From the NCBI GenBank assembly GCA_947452005.1, contig CANGBC010000013.1, positions 1 through 55,058 on the forward strand: a DNA stretch of 55,058 nucleotides. The letters run 5' to 3'. The first letter of the stretch is position 1; the number at the start of each line of letters is the position of its first letter. The stretch is from Beijerinckiaceae bacterium (GTDB lineage Bacteria > Pseudomonadota > Alphaproteobacteria > Rhizobiales > Beijerinckiaceae). The notes under the pieces were generated by a model, which worked only from the letters and a program-made list of their open reading frames with translations, ran no database searches and had not been told where the DNA came from. The position numbers and the translations under genes were made by a program. Below are positions 11,301 through 19,788 of this stretch, piece by piece.

Positions 11301-11852
11301 TTCGACATAAAGCCGCGTGTCGAAAAAGGGGCACAGGGCCTCCAGTCGGGCGCGGGCCACTTCGGGGCGGTTCATGCGCAGCACGCGATCAATGGGCCCA
11401 GATGGGCCACCTGTCAGCACGATGATGCCGGCTGCATGTTTTTGCACGAGCGCCAGCGGCACATGGGGCAGATCGCCAGCCTCCGGATCAAGCCAGGCTT
11501 TTGAGCTGAGCTTCATCAGGTTCAGATAGCCCTGCTCATTTTGCGCGATGAGAACAAGCGGCGCGCGTCCGACGCCATGAATATCAGCGCCGCGAGCGCC
11601 AAGCGTGGCGGCATCCCCAAAGTCGACCGTCAGGTGAATGCCGATGATTGGCTGGATGCCGTCCTTCGACATTTTCTCGGAAAACTCGAGCGCGCCGAAC
11701 AGATTGTTGGTGTCGGTGATGGCGAGCGCAGGCTGATTGTCGGCGGCGGCCAGTTTGCCAAGCTTGGCAATGGTCAGCGCGCCCTCACGCAGCGAGAAGG
11801 ACGTGTGGACGTGGAGATGGACAAAACCGACGTCTTTGATCACACGATTCAA
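8364..11852 (-). CDS. dnaE: DNA polymerase III subunit alpha
   Basis: This is the catalytic subunit of the replicative polymerase, 1162 residues, the normal DnaE1 length. An N-terminal PHP domain begins with the HLHVH motif (His12, His14). The polymerase active site is PDFDIDF at 420-426, with two of the catalytic aspartates at 423 and 425. The C-terminal part contains the usual HhH and OB-fold regions. The start is TTG at 11852, supported by GGGAG nine bases upstream. It lies downstream of the SOS-controlled small ORF on the same strand, separated by a 9-bp palindrome. A possible one-mismatch LexA site upstream is listed as rejected. It is the general replicative type rather than the mutagenesis type DnaE2, judged from the intact PHP motif and the absence of imuA/imuB next to it. 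Confidence 0.97.
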   Translation of the reverse strand: MNRVIKDVGFVHLHVHTSFSLREGALTIAKLGKLAAADNQPALAITDTNNLFGALEFSEKMSKDGIQPIIGIHLTVDFGDAATLGARGADIHGVGRAPLVLIAQNEQGYLNLMKLSSKAWLDPEAGDLPHVPLALVQKHAAGIIVLTGGPSGPIDRVLRMNRPEVARARLEALCPFFDTRLYVELQRHDTDEERSVEPHLIDMAYDMALPLVASNEPYFPARSDYEAHDALLCISDSTLVSAGDRRRLTREHRFKTRAEMIELFADIPEATDNSVAIALRCSYRPLTRNPILPRFTTGGVAADAASDELAEEKELARQAREGLKARLDKHGAAPNLAISDYEERLEFELSIITRMKFPGYFLIVADFIKWAKQQGIPVGPGRGSGAGSLVAYALTITDLDPLRFGLLFERFLNPERVSMPDFDIDFCQTRREEVIRYVRQRYGADRVAQIITFGSFLARGVMRNVGRVLEMPLGQVDKLAKLVPQNPAAPVSLKQAIESEPRLREAAEADPRVGQMLKIAETLEGLYSNASTHAAGIVIGDRPLDELVPIYRDPKSDMPATQFNMKWVEPAGLVKFDFLGLKTLTTLSTTVELLKKRGIDVDISAIPLDDKKTYEMLGRGETIGVFQVESAGMRKALAEMRADRLEDIIALVALYRPGPMANIPTYCAVKHGEIEADYIHPLIEPVLKETCGVIIYQEQVMQIAQIMSGYSLGEADLLRRAMGKKIKSEMDAQRERFVNGATANGITKQKSDEIFDLLAKFADYGFNKSHAAAYALIAYQTGWFKANYPVEFIAASMTLDKGNTDKLSEFRNEARRLGIRVEPPSLRSSGVDFDVHETEDGTLIIRYALSAVKGVGEGQASAIVETRGTKPFRDLGDFAARINPRDVNKRVLESLCAAGAFDELEPDRARAFAALEMVLAIANRTQSERAGGQDSLFGGAMAEPEKIVVPKVPSWPAAERLRREFDAVGFFLSGHPLDDYQNVMEKLRVERWAEFSRAVKKGATAARLAAAVLDRTERRTKSGNKMGIVTLSDQTGQYEAIMFQEGLNQYRDLLEKGAVVLVGLQANVEGEDVRARIVSVEALEVAAQRVQKGLRIFLRDESPLPSLSARLGARGEGEISFVLMLDKERGEVEVKLPGRYQVTSQMAGAIKAIPGVVSVEHV

Positions 11853-11939
11853 GGCCAGAAGCTCCCGTTAGGACGGCCCTTTATCGGCCAATCGAACGGG
11901 AGGTGAAAGCGCCATGGTAGAACCGTCAACAGTCCATGA

Positions 11940-11960
11940 CCCTCTCCCTATGGGAGAGGG
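11940..11960. repeat. Palindrome, family B (CCCTCTCCC-TAT-GGGAGAGGG)
   Basis: A perfect 9-bp inverted repeat with a 3-base loop lies between the small SOS ORF and dnaE. The same core recurs in the larger family B elements at 47148 and 54728. There is no T run on either side, so it is not a typical terminator, though the RNA hairpin could protect or attenuate the small-ORF transcript. Confidence 0.75.
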
Positions 11961-11965
11961 TAAAC

Positions 11966-12085
11966 TCAGACCGGCATGCCGCCCGTCATAGCATTGGCAA
12001 ACATGATGATGGCAGCCAGAAAGGCAGCAGCGGCCAGACCCTCGGCAATGTCCTCAGCGATGTTCTTCACGGCGACAGGAAACAT
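11966..12085 (-). CDS. Small SOS-controlled membrane protein (39 residues, predicted)
   Basis: The ATG at 12085 is preceded by GGAGG at ideal spacing (GGAGGttgttATG), and the frame ends in TGA at 11966. The product has an amphipathic N-terminus (residues 1-16, with K7, E11, D12, E15) followed by one hydrophobic segment at about 17-33 (LAAAAFLAAIIMFANAM), so one inner-membrane helix is expected. Its own promoter lies 26 bases upstream and carries a LexA box in the spacer. No family is recognised by sequence. The combination recalls SidA of Caulobacter, a tiny SOS-induced membrane inhibitor of cell division, but that is an analogy from size, topology and regulation, not homology. Alternatives are a toxin-like peptide or a membrane-stress peptide. 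Confidence 0.75.
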   Translation of the reverse strand: MFPVAVKNIAEDIAEGLAAAAFLAAIIMFANAMTGGMPV

Positions 12086-12110
12086 AACAACCTCCATCAG
12101 TCAGGATGAG

Positions 12111-12139
12111 AGTATGTTCTTGTTTTGTTCTAATGTCAA
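12111..12139 (-). promoter_or_regulatory. Sigma-70-type promoter with LexA (SOS) box in the spacer
   Basis: On the minus strand a perfect -35 TTGACA (12139-12134) is followed by a 17-bp spacer and a -10 CATACT (12116-12111). The spacer contains GAAC-AAAACAA-GAAC (12130-12116), which is the alphaproteobacterial SOS box GTTC-N7-GTTC read on the other strand. LexA bound here would cover the region between the -35 and -10 elements and block RNA polymerase. The only gene directly downstream is the 39-residue ORF. Confidence 0.85.
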
Positions 12140-12172
12140 CTGCGCGACAAAAAGACACCCAAACCGCTGTTT

Positions 12173-12883
12173 CTAAACCTCTTCCGCCACAAACCGGCGC
12201 CAGCCCTCGGCGCGCAGCCGGCAGGCCGGGCATGAGCCGCAGCCCCGGCCCCAATCAAACTGGCCGGTCCGGTCGCCCATGTAGCAAGAATGCGTTTCCT
12301 CGCGCACAAGCGTCAGGAAATCCTCGCCGCCCAGCTCGCGCGCCAGCGCAAAGGTCTGCGCCTTGTCGATCCACATCAGCGGAGTTTCCAGAACAAAGCG
12401 GCGCTCCAGCCCGAGGTTCAGCGCCACCTGCATCGCCTTGATCGTGTCGTCCCGGCAATCGGGATAGCCCGAATAATCCGTCTCGCAGACACCCGTCACA
12501 ATGTGTTTCAAGCCCCGCCGATAGGCATAGGCAGCGGCAAAGGCGAGGAAGATCAGATTGCGGCCGGGCACGAATGTATTGGGCAAGCCATCGGCGCCCA
12601 TTTTCATTTCGACGTCCCGGGTCAATGCCGTGTTGGACAGCGTCCCAATCGCCTCGACCGGCACCACGACATCATCACCCAGCCTGCCCGCCCATTCCGG
12701 AAAGCGCGCACGGATCGAAGCAAGAACGTCAAGGCGGCATTGCATTTCAATCTTGTGGCGCTGGCCATAATCGAAGCCGATGGTCTCGACACGGTCGTAG
12801 CGTTCAAGCGCCCAGGCCAGACAGGTGGTTGAATCCTGACCACCCGAGAACAGAACAAGCGCCCCGCCGGATACCTGCACCAT
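12173..12883 (-). CDS. queC: 7-cyano-7-deazaguanine synthase
   Basis: QueC converts 7-carboxy-7-deazaguanine to preQ0 with ATP and ammonia, in queuosine biosynthesis in the cytoplasm. The PP-loop ATP motif SGGQDS is at residues 13-18. Four cysteines near the C-terminus (200, 215, 218, 221, in GCGSCPAC) form the expected zinc site. The length, 236 residues, is normal. The ATG lies five bases after the lolD stop, with GGAG upstream inside lolD, so it is the third gene of the lolE-lolD-queC operon. tgt and queA, later steps of the same pathway, lie in the same window on the same strand. Confidence 0.96.
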   Translation of the reverse strand: MVQVSGGALVLFSGGQDSTTCLAWALERYDRVETIGFDYGQRHKIEMQCRLDVLASIRARFPEWAGRLGDDVVVPVEAIGTLSNTALTRDVEMKMGADGLPNTFVPGRNLIFLAFAAAYAYRRGLKHIVTGVCETDYSGYPDCRDDTIKAMQVALNLGLERRFVLETPLMWIDKAQTFALARELGGEDFLTLVREETHSCYMGDRTGQFDWGRGCGSCPACRLRAEGWRRFVAEEV

Positions 12884-12888
12884 GTGCC

Positions 12889-13581
12889 CTACTCCAGCTC
12901 GACGATCTTGCCGTCACGCAAAGTGACACGCCGATCCATGCGCCGCGCGAGCTCCATATTATGGGTCGCGATCAAGGCTGCGAGGCCTGAATAGCGCACG
13001 AGATCAGCGAGTGCGCCGAACACATGGTCGGCGGTGCGCGGGTCAAGATTGCCGGTCGGCTCATCTGCCAGAAGAATGCGCGGCCCATTGGCCACCGCGC
13101 GCGCAATGGCGACGCGCTGTTGCTCGCCACCTGACAATTCACCGGGGCGATGCTGTTCGCGTGCGCCCAAACCCAGATAGTTCAAAAGCTCGCTGGCGCG
13201 CTCACGCGCGACCTTTTTGGTCAGGCCGCGGATCATCTGCGGCAGCATGACATTTTCGCTCGCCGTAAATTCGGGCAGCAGGTGATGGAATTGATAGACA
13301 AAGCCAATATCGAGACGCCGCAATGTGGTGCGCGCTTCATCATCAAGATGGCTCGTCGGATCGCGCCCGATGAACACTTCGCCGGCATCGGGTTTTTCCA
13401 GAAGACCTGCAATATGCAGCAGCGTCGACTTGCCAGCCCCCGAGGGCGCAATCATCGCCACGGATTGGCCGGGCCAGATGGCCAGCTCCGCGCCACGCAA
13501 AATAGCCAGCTCATTATCGCCCTGCTTGTAGCGGCGCTCGACGTTGCGAATGAAAAGGGCGGGATCACTCATGTCACTCAC
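12889..13581 (-). CDS. lolD: Lipoprotein-releasing ABC transporter, ATPase LolD
   Basis: This is the ATPase of the LolCDE machine, which extracts outer-membrane lipoproteins from the inner membrane and hands them to LolA. The 230-residue protein shows Walker A (PSGAGKST), the ABC signature ([14 protein letters not shown]) and Walker B ([12 protein letters not shown]). The ATG at 13581 overlaps the stop of the upstream permease gene by four bases (ATGA), implying translational coupling. MacB-type exporters share the fold; the paired LolC/E permease decides the assignment. Confidence 0.95.
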   Translation of the reverse strand: MSDMSDPALFIRNVERRYKQGDNELAILRGAELAIWPGQSVAMIAPSGAGKSTLLHIAGLLEKPDAGEVFIGRDPTSHLDDEARTTLRRLDIGFVYQFHHLLPEFTASENVMLPQMIRGLTKKVARERASELLNYLGLGAREQHRPGELSGGEQQRVAIARAVANGPRILLADEPTGNLDPRTADHVFGALADLVRYSGLAALIATHNMELARRMDRRVTLRDGKIVELE

Positions 13582-14858
13582 TCGTAACGCAAGGCATCCA
13601 CCGGATCGAGCTTGGCAGCCCGACGCGATGGGAAAATGGTAGCGAGCACAGAGAGTGTGAGCGAGAGCAACACCACCGTGACCACATCCGACATCTGCAC
13701 GACCGATGGCAAACGGCTGAGCAGATAAAAGGTCGGGTCAAAAATGTTCATGCCAAGCAGGCGATTGAGAAACTGGCGGATCGCTTCAAGATTATGCGCA
13801 ACCACAAGGCCCAGCAGAAAACCTGCCAGCGTGCCCGAAATACCAATCGCTGCACCCGTGATCAGAAAGACGCGCTGAATGGCGCCGCGTGTTGCGCCCA
13901 TCGTGCGCAGGATCGCAATGTCGCGGCTCTTGTCTTTCACCAGCATGGTGAGGCCCGAGATGATATTGAGAGCAGCCACCAGAACGATCAGCGTGAGAAT
14001 AAAGAACATCACTGTGCGTTCGATTTTCAACGCATCGAAGAAACTTTTGTTGCGCTGGCGCCAATCCGTCATGATCATCGGGCGCTGGACAGCACGATCG
14101 AGGATGGGGCGAATTTCATCCATACGCTCGGGTTGATCAACAAAAGCCTCAATCACCGAGGCCTCGCCCTCCTTGTTGAAGAAGGCCTGCGCTTCTTCGA
14201 GCGGCATATAGACAAACAGCCCATCAAATTCAGTCACGCCAATCTGGAAGATGGCGACAACGGGATAGGCCTTCATGCGCGGCGCCACACCAAAGGGCGT
14301 GGCAGCTCCCTTGGCCGTGAGAATGGTAATTGTGTCGCCAATACGCAGCGAGAGCGTCTCAGCCATTTTCTGGCCAATCGCGACGCCACCCACCGAGTCA
14401 AAGGAGTCCAGTGTGCCGAGCCGCACATTGTTTGAAATGCCCGGCAGTCGTTTGATATCAGCTTCGCGAATGCCGCGCACAAGCGCGCCCGTTTGCTGAT
14501 AGGGAGACGACACGCCGGCCGCACTCTCGACCATGGGCAGCACCAAAGTGACACCCTTCACTTTGCGCAACCGCTCTGTGACCTCATCATAATCATCAAG
14601 CGGGCGCTCGACGCCTTGCAAAAAGACATGGCCATTGATGCCGATGATCTTGTTCATCAGCTCAATGTGAAAGCCGTTCATCACCGACATGACAACGATG
14701 AGCGTCGCGACACCCAGCATGATGCCCGCGAAGGAAAACCCGGCAATGACCGAGACAAACCCCTGAGCACGCCGCGCCCGCAAATAGCGCAGCGCAATCA
14801 TCCATTCAAAAGGCGAAAAAGCCTTGGCGCCGGTGGGCTCGATCATGACGCCACCCAT
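13578..14858 (-). CDS. lolE: Lipoprotein-releasing ABC transporter, permease LolC/LolE
   Basis: A permease of the LolC/E family, 426 residues: an N-terminal transmembrane helix (about 35-62, ending VVMSVMNGF), a large periplasmic domain, then three C-terminal helices (about 282-310, 325-360, 385-410). Only one permease gene precedes lolD, so the transporter is probably a homodimer of this protein, as in many alphaproteobacteria. An alternative ATG four codons downstream (14846) is possible because neither start has a strong ribosome binding site. Upstream lies a large family B palindrome. Confidence 0.94.
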   Translation of the reverse strand: MGGVMIEPTGAKAFSPFEWMIALRYLRARRAQGFVSVIAGFSFAGIMLGVATLIVVMSVMNGFHIELMNKIIGINGHVFLQGVERPLDDYDEVTERLRKVKGVTLVLPMVESAAGVSSPYQQTGALVRGIREADIKRLPGISNNVRLGTLDSFDSVGGVAIGQKMAETLSLRIGDTITILTAKGAATPFGVAPRMKAYPVVAIFQIGVTEFDGLFVYMPLEEAQAFFNKEGEASVIEAFVDQPERMDEIRPILDRAVQRPMIMTDWRQRNKSFFDALKIERTVMFFILTLIVLVAALNIISGLTMLVKDKSRDIAILRTMGATRGAIQRVFLITGAAIGISGTLAGFLLGLVVAHNLEAIRQFLNRLLGMNIFDPTFYLLSRLPSVVQMSDVVTVVLLSLTLSVLATIFPSRRAAKLDPVDALRYE

Positions 14859-14883
14859 CCAAAGACGCGCAATGCGAGCAGTC

Positions 14884-15029
14884 CCCCTACCCCTTGTGGG
14901 GAGGGGTTAGGGGTGGGGGTCGCGCAATCTTTCAAATCTGTCATGGCAAACCAAAAGTGAGAAATATGTCGCGACCCCCACCCCGCTCTGCTGCGCAGAG
15001 TCGCCCTCCCCACAAGGGGGAGGGAGAAA
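14884..15029. repeat. Large GC-rich palindromic element, family B
   Basis: The stretch between lolE and proS contains CCCCCTACCCCTTGTGGGGA near one end and CTCCCCACAAGGGGGAGGG at the other, with GGGGGTCGCG and CGCGACCCCC facing each other in between. It can fold into one long imperfect hairpin with smaller nested hairpins. It looks like an interspersed palindrome of the kind scattered through many alphaproteobacterial genomes. No open frame or promoter is recognised in it. Confidence 0.8.
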
Positions 15030-15074
15030 GAGCGCTTCACTACGCGCAGAGTGAGTGCTGCATGCTCCAAACAA

Positions 15075-16406
15075 TCAGTCCTTCTTCGCCGTGAATTTGT
15101 TCATCGCTTCATCCAGCGACAACATCTCCCGCGCGCTCGTGCGGCGGTCCTTCACTTCGACCTGTCCATCGGCCAGAGCCTTGGGACCAACGATGACCTG
15201 CTTGGGCAAGCCGATCAAATCCATGGTCGCAAATTTTGCGCCCGGACGATCATCGCGATCATCATACAGTACATCGAGACCGGCGTTGGTGAAGGCCTCA
15301 TAGAGCTTGGTGCAAGCCGCATCGGTGGCCGCATCGCCTACTTTCAGATTGGCGAGACCCAGATCAAACGGTGCGACGGCGTCAGGCCAGATGATCCCGT
15401 TCTCGTCATGGTTGGCTTCGATCAAGGCCGCCACCAGACGCGAGGGGCCAATGCCATAGGAGCCCATCTGCACAGCGACCTGCTGTCCATCGGGTCCATT
15501 CACCACAGCATTCATGGGCTCGGAATATTTCGTGCCGAAATTGAAGATATGGCCAACTTCAATCCCACGCGCGGACACGCGATCGGCTTCCGGCATGGCT
15601 TCATAAGCGGCCGCATCATGCATCTCGGAGGTGGCTGCATATTTCGCGGTCCAGCTATCGAACACACCCTGCATGGCGTCGCGGCTGTCAAAGTCGATGT
15701 TTTGGGCCGGCGCGTCCAGCTCAAGGAAATCCTTATGGCAAAACACTTCGCTCTCACCCGTTGAAGCGAGAATGATGAACTCGTGGCTAAGATTGCCACC
15801 GATCGGGCCGGTGTCAGCCCGCATCGGGATGGCCTTCAAACCCATGCGCGCAAAGGTGCGCAGATAGGCCGTGAACATTTTATTGTAAGAATGGCGCGCG
15901 CTGGCGGCATCCAGATCGAAGGAATAGGCATCCTTCATCAGAAATTCGCGTGAGCGCATGACACCGAAACGCGGGCGCACTTCATCGCGGAACTTCCACT
16001 GAATGTGATAGAGATTGAGCGGCAGATCTTTGTACGAGCGCACATAGCCGCGAAAGATCTCGGTGATCATTTCTTCATTGGTCGGGCCAAACAGCATGTC
16101 ACGCTCATGGCGATCCTTGATGCGCAACATTTCCTTGCCGTAATCATCATAACGACCGGACTCGCGCCACAGATCGGCCGACTGGATGACCGGCATCAGC
16201 AATTCAATCGCGCCCGCGCGATTCTGCTCTTCGCGGATAATCGCGTTGATCTTGTTCAGCACTTTCAGGCCGAGCGGCAGCCAGGCATAAATGCCCGCGG
16301 CTTCCTGACGGACCATGCCCGCACGCAGCATCAGGCGATGCGAGACGATTTCCGCCTCTTTGGGCGTTTCGCGCAGGATGGGCAGAAAGAAACGAGACAG
16401 GCGCAT
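15075..16406 (-). CDS. proS: Proline--tRNA ligase (short type, no editing insertion)
   Basis: This class II synthetase charges tRNA-Pro in the cytoplasm. It has the short form (443 residues) common in alphaproteobacteria, without the roughly 180-residue INS editing domain between motifs 2 and 3. Recognisable segments are [19 protein letters not shown] at the start, the motif 2 region ([20 protein letters not shown]) and the motif 3 region ([16 protein letters not shown]). The ATG at 16406 is chosen because family members begin MRLSRFFLP; a GTG ten codons upstream (16436) is possible but adds unconserved residues. Without INS, removal of Ala-tRNA-Pro would depend on a separate protein not seen here. 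Confidence 0.95.
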   Translation of the reverse strand: MRLSRFFLPILRETPKEAEIVSHRLMLRAGMVRQEAAGIYAWLPLGLKVLNKINAIIREEQNRAGAIELLMPVIQSADLWRESGRYDDYGKEMLRIKDRHERDMLFGPTNEEMITEIFRGYVRSYKDLPLNLYHIQWKFRDEVRPRFGVMRSREFLMKDAYSFDLDAASARHSYNKMFTAYLRTFARMGLKAIPMRADTGPIGGNLSHEFIILASTGESEVFCHKDFLELDAPAQNIDFDSRDAMQGVFDSWTAKYAATSEMHDAAAYEAMPEADRVSARGIEVGHIFNFGTKYSEPMNAVVNGPDGQQVAVQMGSYGIGPSRLVAALIEANHDENGIIWPDAVAPFDLGLANLKVGDAATDAACTKLYEAFTNAGLDVLYDDRDDRPGAKFATMDLIGLPKQVIVGPKALADGQVEVKDRRTSAREMLSLDEAMNKFTAKKD

Positions 16407-16894
16407 TTGAAGGTCCGGACAAGAGGAAAGAATCACACGGCGACGGGGTGAGACCGCAGCCTAGCGGCTAACAATCGCAAACGCTTTCAAAAGACAAGCG
16501 AGCCCGGCCCGGCTCCGCTGAAGACAGCGCTGTTCCCGCCGGTCCCAGTGAAAAATCCAACGACCTGCCAGTACCTTAAGTAACTGAAAGGGAGGCGCTT
16601 TGGAACTTTTCACACACCCCGTGACAAGGTCAAAATCCTCGGATACAGTCCCCCCGCTAATCCGTAAGGAGGCATCCTTAGGGCTTACCCCCTCAGGTGT
16701 GCTGCAGTCCAAGTCGCGGGAGGAACCTTTTCTGGTGCGATCATAGGCGGACAAGAGCTGCCATGGTTCGTGAACCACCAACAGGTGGTCATAAGAAGAC
16801 CGGAAAAGGGCGAGACAAGGAGCCTAAAAAGCAAGGCATCGACCTCGGAGGGGTTGATCCTTGCTTTTGTTTTTTTAAGGCCCAGTTGATCAGC
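16407..16894. other. 488-base region without a convincing gene; possible small RNA or leader
   Basis: No protein family is recognised. Read on the plus strand it holds a perfect hairpin TAAGGA-GGCA-TCCTTA near 16662-16677. A second stem pairs CCTTTTCTGG (about 16726) with CCGGAAAAGG (about 16799); between its arms are the small hairpins GGTTC-GT-GAACC and CCACC-AACA-GGTGG. A very strong terminator follows at 16826-16876. Two short frames are possible: TTG 16600-16746 (48 codons, GGAGG upstream) and ATG 16763 (Lys-rich, running into the terminator). No clear promoter was found. It may encode a stable RNA ending at the terminator, or be a leader remnant. Confidence 0.45.
16826..16876. terminator. 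Strong bidirectional intrinsic terminator
   Basis: AAAAGCAAGG (16827-16836) pairs with CCTTGCTTTT (16859-16868). Continuing inward, ATCGACCTC pairs with GGGGTTGAT with two G-U pairs, leaving a 3-base loop: about 19 bp of stem. TTTTGTTTTTTT follows on the plus strand and TTTTT on the minus strand. It can end the minus-strand DoxX/OpgC transcript and any plus-strand RNA from 16407-16825. Confidence 0.9.
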
Positions 16895-17335
16895 TCAGAT
16901 TTTGAAAAGCGGACCAAATCCGAAGCGCTGAAGCACTATGTTGGCCAGAGCCCCCAGATAGTCACGCCGAAAGGCGACAACAATACCAGCGACGACGAAT
17001 GTGAAGCAGGCTTCTTTGAACAATTGACCACCATCCCCGTAGGGATCAACGCCCAAAGGCGTGAAAAGGTGGAACATGATCGCACCTGCCATAATGCCCA
17101 TAGCGAACAAGGCGCCCAAACCCTGTGTGACTGGGACAAGAACCAAAATGCCGGCAGCAATCTCCAAACTGGCAACGAAGAGCCGGAACGGCTGCTCAGG
17201 AATGCCGGACCAATCTGACAACCGCTCAAAAACCAGCGTTGGCCCCGTCAGCTTGAACTGCTCATACCAGAAGAATTCAAAAGCAATCCAAAGGGCACCC
17301 AGCCAAGCTAATAGATTTTTCAAAGTCACAGGCAT
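16895..17335 (-). CDS. DoxX-like small membrane protein
   Basis: The protein has 146 residues and about four hydrophobic segments (roughly 7-22, 51-69, 74-93 and 110-128), the layout of the DoxX/DoxD-like family of inner-membrane proteins. Segments such as LEIAAGILVLVP and GAIMFHLFTPLG fit that family. The exact biochemical role of such proteins is unsettled; some are tied to redox or sulfur metabolism. The ATG at 17335 is chosen because GGAG lies seven bases upstream; a longer frame from 17431 would overlap the preceding gene and add unconserved residues. It follows the OpgC-like gene by 19 bases and is probably co-transcribed with it, ending at the strong terminator. Confidence 0.8.
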   Translation of the reverse strand: MPVTLKNLLAWLGALWIAFEFFWYEQFKLTGPTLVFERLSDWSGIPEQPFRLFVASLEIAAGILVLVPVTQGLGALFAMGIMAGAIMFHLFTPLGVDPYGDGGQLFKEACFTFVVAGIVVAFRRDYLGALANIVLQRFGFGPLFKI

Positions 17336-17354
17336 TTTGCGCTCCTTCAAAACC

Positions 17355-18530
17355 TCATTGTTTTGCCGCACCGTCAGAGTCCGCCATGTCTCGTTTCCCG
17401 TTGGATTTGGACTGCGGCTCACGTTTGACAAAATTCATCACGACAGCCGTGACGAGCAAAACAGAAAAACCAAACACATTGACGCCGAGGGTGACAAACG
17501 CACCCGTCCCGGCAAACTGAAGAATGAAACCACCTAATTCGGCTGCAATGATACTCATGACAAAAGTAGCCAGAGATTGCTGGCCTATCAGCACAATAGG
17601 TGCACCAAAACCGCGATCAAGCCGATCTGAAAAAGGATCGATCCACCCCAAAACAAGATAGGCTAAGCACAGAAAATGCAAGAGCCGCACTGGCGACAGA
17701 TTGGTTTTGGCATCTTCTGGCACAAGGATCGCCTGAATATCGCGCAGACCCGGTATGGCGTTGACCAAAGGCTGAAAAGAAAAAACGACCCCAAGCAACA
17801 ACACCAGAACGCACAGAGCAACCATAGACCTTTGGCGCCGCGCAGGACGGACCAATCTCTTCAACCCAAAACTATAGCCCAGCATGAAACAAAACTGCCA
17901 AGCGAAGGGATTGAGAAACCATCCATCTTCAGTCCATGGATTGCCAGAAAAATTCAGGCCCATCACATGAACCCAGCCCCACAGACTTGCAGAAGCAAGC
18001 ACAGGCAAATGGCGATACAGCCGCCCAAGTGCTTCCATCACCGGCAGCAGCGCCAGGATCACAATATACATGGGCAGGATATCGAGAAACTCAGGCAGCC
18101 AGGACAATTGCACCAAAGCAATCAGCGCGACCAAACCATGATCCATCAGCGGGACAAAGCGTTGAACTGCAACTGGACCGACGAAAGCCTGAGCATGATA
18201 GGCCAAGGTTGCAGAGGTCAAGACCAGACACATTTGTACCCAGTAGATCTGCCATATCCGACGAAGCACTTTCGCGCTTGCAAGCAACCAACCACGTGTC
18301 TGGAACACGCGTCCAAACGCACCCGCACTCGCGCAGCCTGAGCAGAAGACAAATAATTCCGTCCCCGAAGAAAAGCCGAAACGGGCTGGAATCCAGTCGT
18401 TCCAGCTATTGCCGGGCGTGTGCGCAATGAAGATGATCAACATGGTCATGCCACGAAAAAAATCGAGGCGCTGATCGCGAGGGCTACGCGGAACAACAAC
18501 CGCCGCCCCCTTAGAAGGGGAATTTGACAC
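17355..18530 (-). CDS. OpgC-domain membrane protein
   Basis: A polytopic membrane protein (391 residues) of the OpgC type. It begins with the typical RDQRLDFFRGMTMLIIFIAH segment and has about ten hydrophobic helices. OpgC in other bacteria transfers succinyl groups to osmoregulated periplasmic glucans, and the wider acyltransferase superfamily modifies envelope sugars. No opgG or opgH is visible in the window, so the substrate is inferred only by family. The chosen start is GTG at 18530 (VSNSPSKG, with GGA upstream). A longer frame from 18635 would overlap tgt by 77 bases. It lies 28 bases after tgt. Confidence 0.85.
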   Translation of the reverse strand: MSNSPSKGAAVVVPRSPRDQRLDFFRGMTMLIIFIAHTPGNSWNDWIPARFGFSSGTELFVFCSGCASAGAFGRVFQTRGWLLASAKVLRRIWQIYWVQMCLVLTSATLAYHAQAFVGPVAVQRFVPLMDHGLVALIALVQLSWLPEFLDILPMYIVILALLPVMEALGRLYRHLPVLASASLWGWVHVMGLNFSGNPWTEDGWFLNPFAWQFCFMLGYSFGLKRLVRPARRQRSMVALCVLVLLLGVVFSFQPLVNAIPGLRDIQAILVPEDAKTNLSPVRLLHFLCLAYLVLGWIDPFSDRLDRGFGAPIVLIGQQSLATFVMSIIAAELGGFILQFAGTGAFVTLGVNVFGFSVLLVTAVVMNFVKREPQSKSNGKRDMADSDGAAKQ

Positions 18531-18558
18531 TGCAAATATTCCTAAAAAAATAAATCGA

Positions 18559-19686
18559 TCAATTATCTCCGCGTTGCCAAGATTCTTTGACCGACAATTT
18601 GAAATCCCCAAAACGACCTTCCGCAATGGCCGCACGCATGCCAGCCATCAGATCCTGATAATAGGCCAGATTAACCCAGGTCAGCAGCATCATGCCCAAA
18701 ATCTCGCCCGAGCGGACGAGGTGGTGCAGATAAGCGCGTGAATAATCGCGCGCCGCAGGGCAAGTGCTATCTGCATCCAGAGGGCGCGGATCGCTCGCGT
18801 GTTTGGCATTGCGCAGATTGATTTTACCAAAGCGCGAATAGGCCAGCCCATGACGACCCGCACGCGTCGGCATGACGCAGTCAAACATGTCGACACCGCG
18901 CGACACGGATTCAATCAGATCGTCAGGTGTCCCCACACCCATCAAATAGCGTGGCTTGTTTTGGGGGAGATGCGGCTCAACGACATCGATCATGGCCAGC
19001 ATCACATCTTGCGGTTCGCCGACCGCAAGACCGCCAATGGCCAAGCCTCCGAAATCCATATCAGCAAGCGCCTTGGCGCTCTCAATGCGCAGCGCTGGCA
19101 CAGCGCCACCCTGCACAATGCCAAAGGTCGTCTGGCCCGGTTTTCCCGCAAACGCCTTGCGGGAGCGCTCCGCCCAACGCAGCGACAGACGCATGGCGCG
19201 TTCCGCTTCTCCATCGGAACATGGCAGTTTCACGCATTCATCAAATTGCATCTGGATGTCGGAACCCAGCAGCGCCTGAATTTCCATCGACCGCTCAGGC
19301 GTCAGCACGTGGCGCGCGCCATCAATGTGGGATTGAAAGGTGACGCCGTTCTCATCAAGCTTGCGCAGCTTCGACAAGGACATGACCTGAAAGCCGCCGC
19401 TGTCGGTCAAAATCGGGTGCGGCCAATTCATGAATTTATGCAGGCCGCCCAGCTCCGCCACCCGCTCCGCGCTTGGGCGCAGCATCAGGTGATAGGTATT
19501 GCCCAGCACAACATCCGCACCAAGCGCGCGCACCTGATCGGTATACATGGCCTTGACGGTCGCCGCTGTTCCCACCGGCATGAAGGCCGGCGTGCGAATG
19601 TCACCGCGCGGCATGGAGATCGCACCAGTGCGCGCAGCGCCATCACGCGCATGAACAGCGAAAGAAAATTTGTCGGTCAGGGTCAC
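18559..19686 (-). CDS. tgt: Queuine tRNA-ribosyltransferase (bacterial Tgt) with degenerate zinc site
   Basis: Tgt swaps guanine 34 of GUN-anticodon tRNAs for preQ1. At 375 residues the length is normal. The general-acid segment [11 protein letters not shown] (Asp95) and the nucleophile segment [11 protein letters not shown] (Asp269) are intact. The zinc site is not: where family members have C-x-C-x2-C and a distant His, this protein has Ser307, Cys309, Ala312 and Val338 (DSTCPAAR and LLTWVNL). Only one of four ligands remains, confirmed by reading the codons. The rest is well conserved, so the enzyme is probably active with a zinc-free fold. The start is GTG at 19686, which is usable but weakly supported. 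It lies downstream of queA and a small unknown gene. Confidence 0.96.
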   Translation of the reverse strand: MTLTDKFSFAVHARDGAARTGAISMPRGDIRTPAFMPVGTAATVKAMYTDQVRALGADVVLGNTYHLMLRPSAERVAELGGLHKFMNWPHPILTDSGGFQVMSLSKLRKLDENGVTFQSHIDGARHVLTPERSMEIQALLGSDIQMQFDECVKLPCSDGEAERAMRLSLRWAERSRKAFAGKPGQTTFGIVQGGAVPALRIESAKALADMDFGGLAIGGLAVGEPQDVMLAMIDVVEPHLPQNKPRYLMGVGTPDDLIESVSRGVDMFDCVMPTRAGRHGLAYSRFGKINLRNAKHASDPRPLDADSTCPAARDYSRAYLHHLVRSGEILGMMLLTWVNLAYYQDLMAGMRAAIAEGRFGDFKLSVKESWQRGDN

Positions 19687-19788
19687 AATCAGCTCATCAT
19701 CAGGTTCGCCACAGCGAGAATTGCAATGGCGGAGATCAAAGTAATTCAGTCTTGCATATAAGCGCGAAACTGAAGCGCTGCAATCAGC

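Noticed and set aside
11894-11908. GAAC-N7-GAAA upstream of dnaE as a LexA box
   Set aside because: One mismatch in the fixed tetramer and no promoter placement around it; not strong enough beside the exact box at 12116-12130.
16461-16781. 106-codon minus-strand frame in the region before proS
   Set aside because: No recognisable product, no ribosome site, and it crosses the hairpins of the proposed small RNA; the case for RNA is better, though neither is proven.
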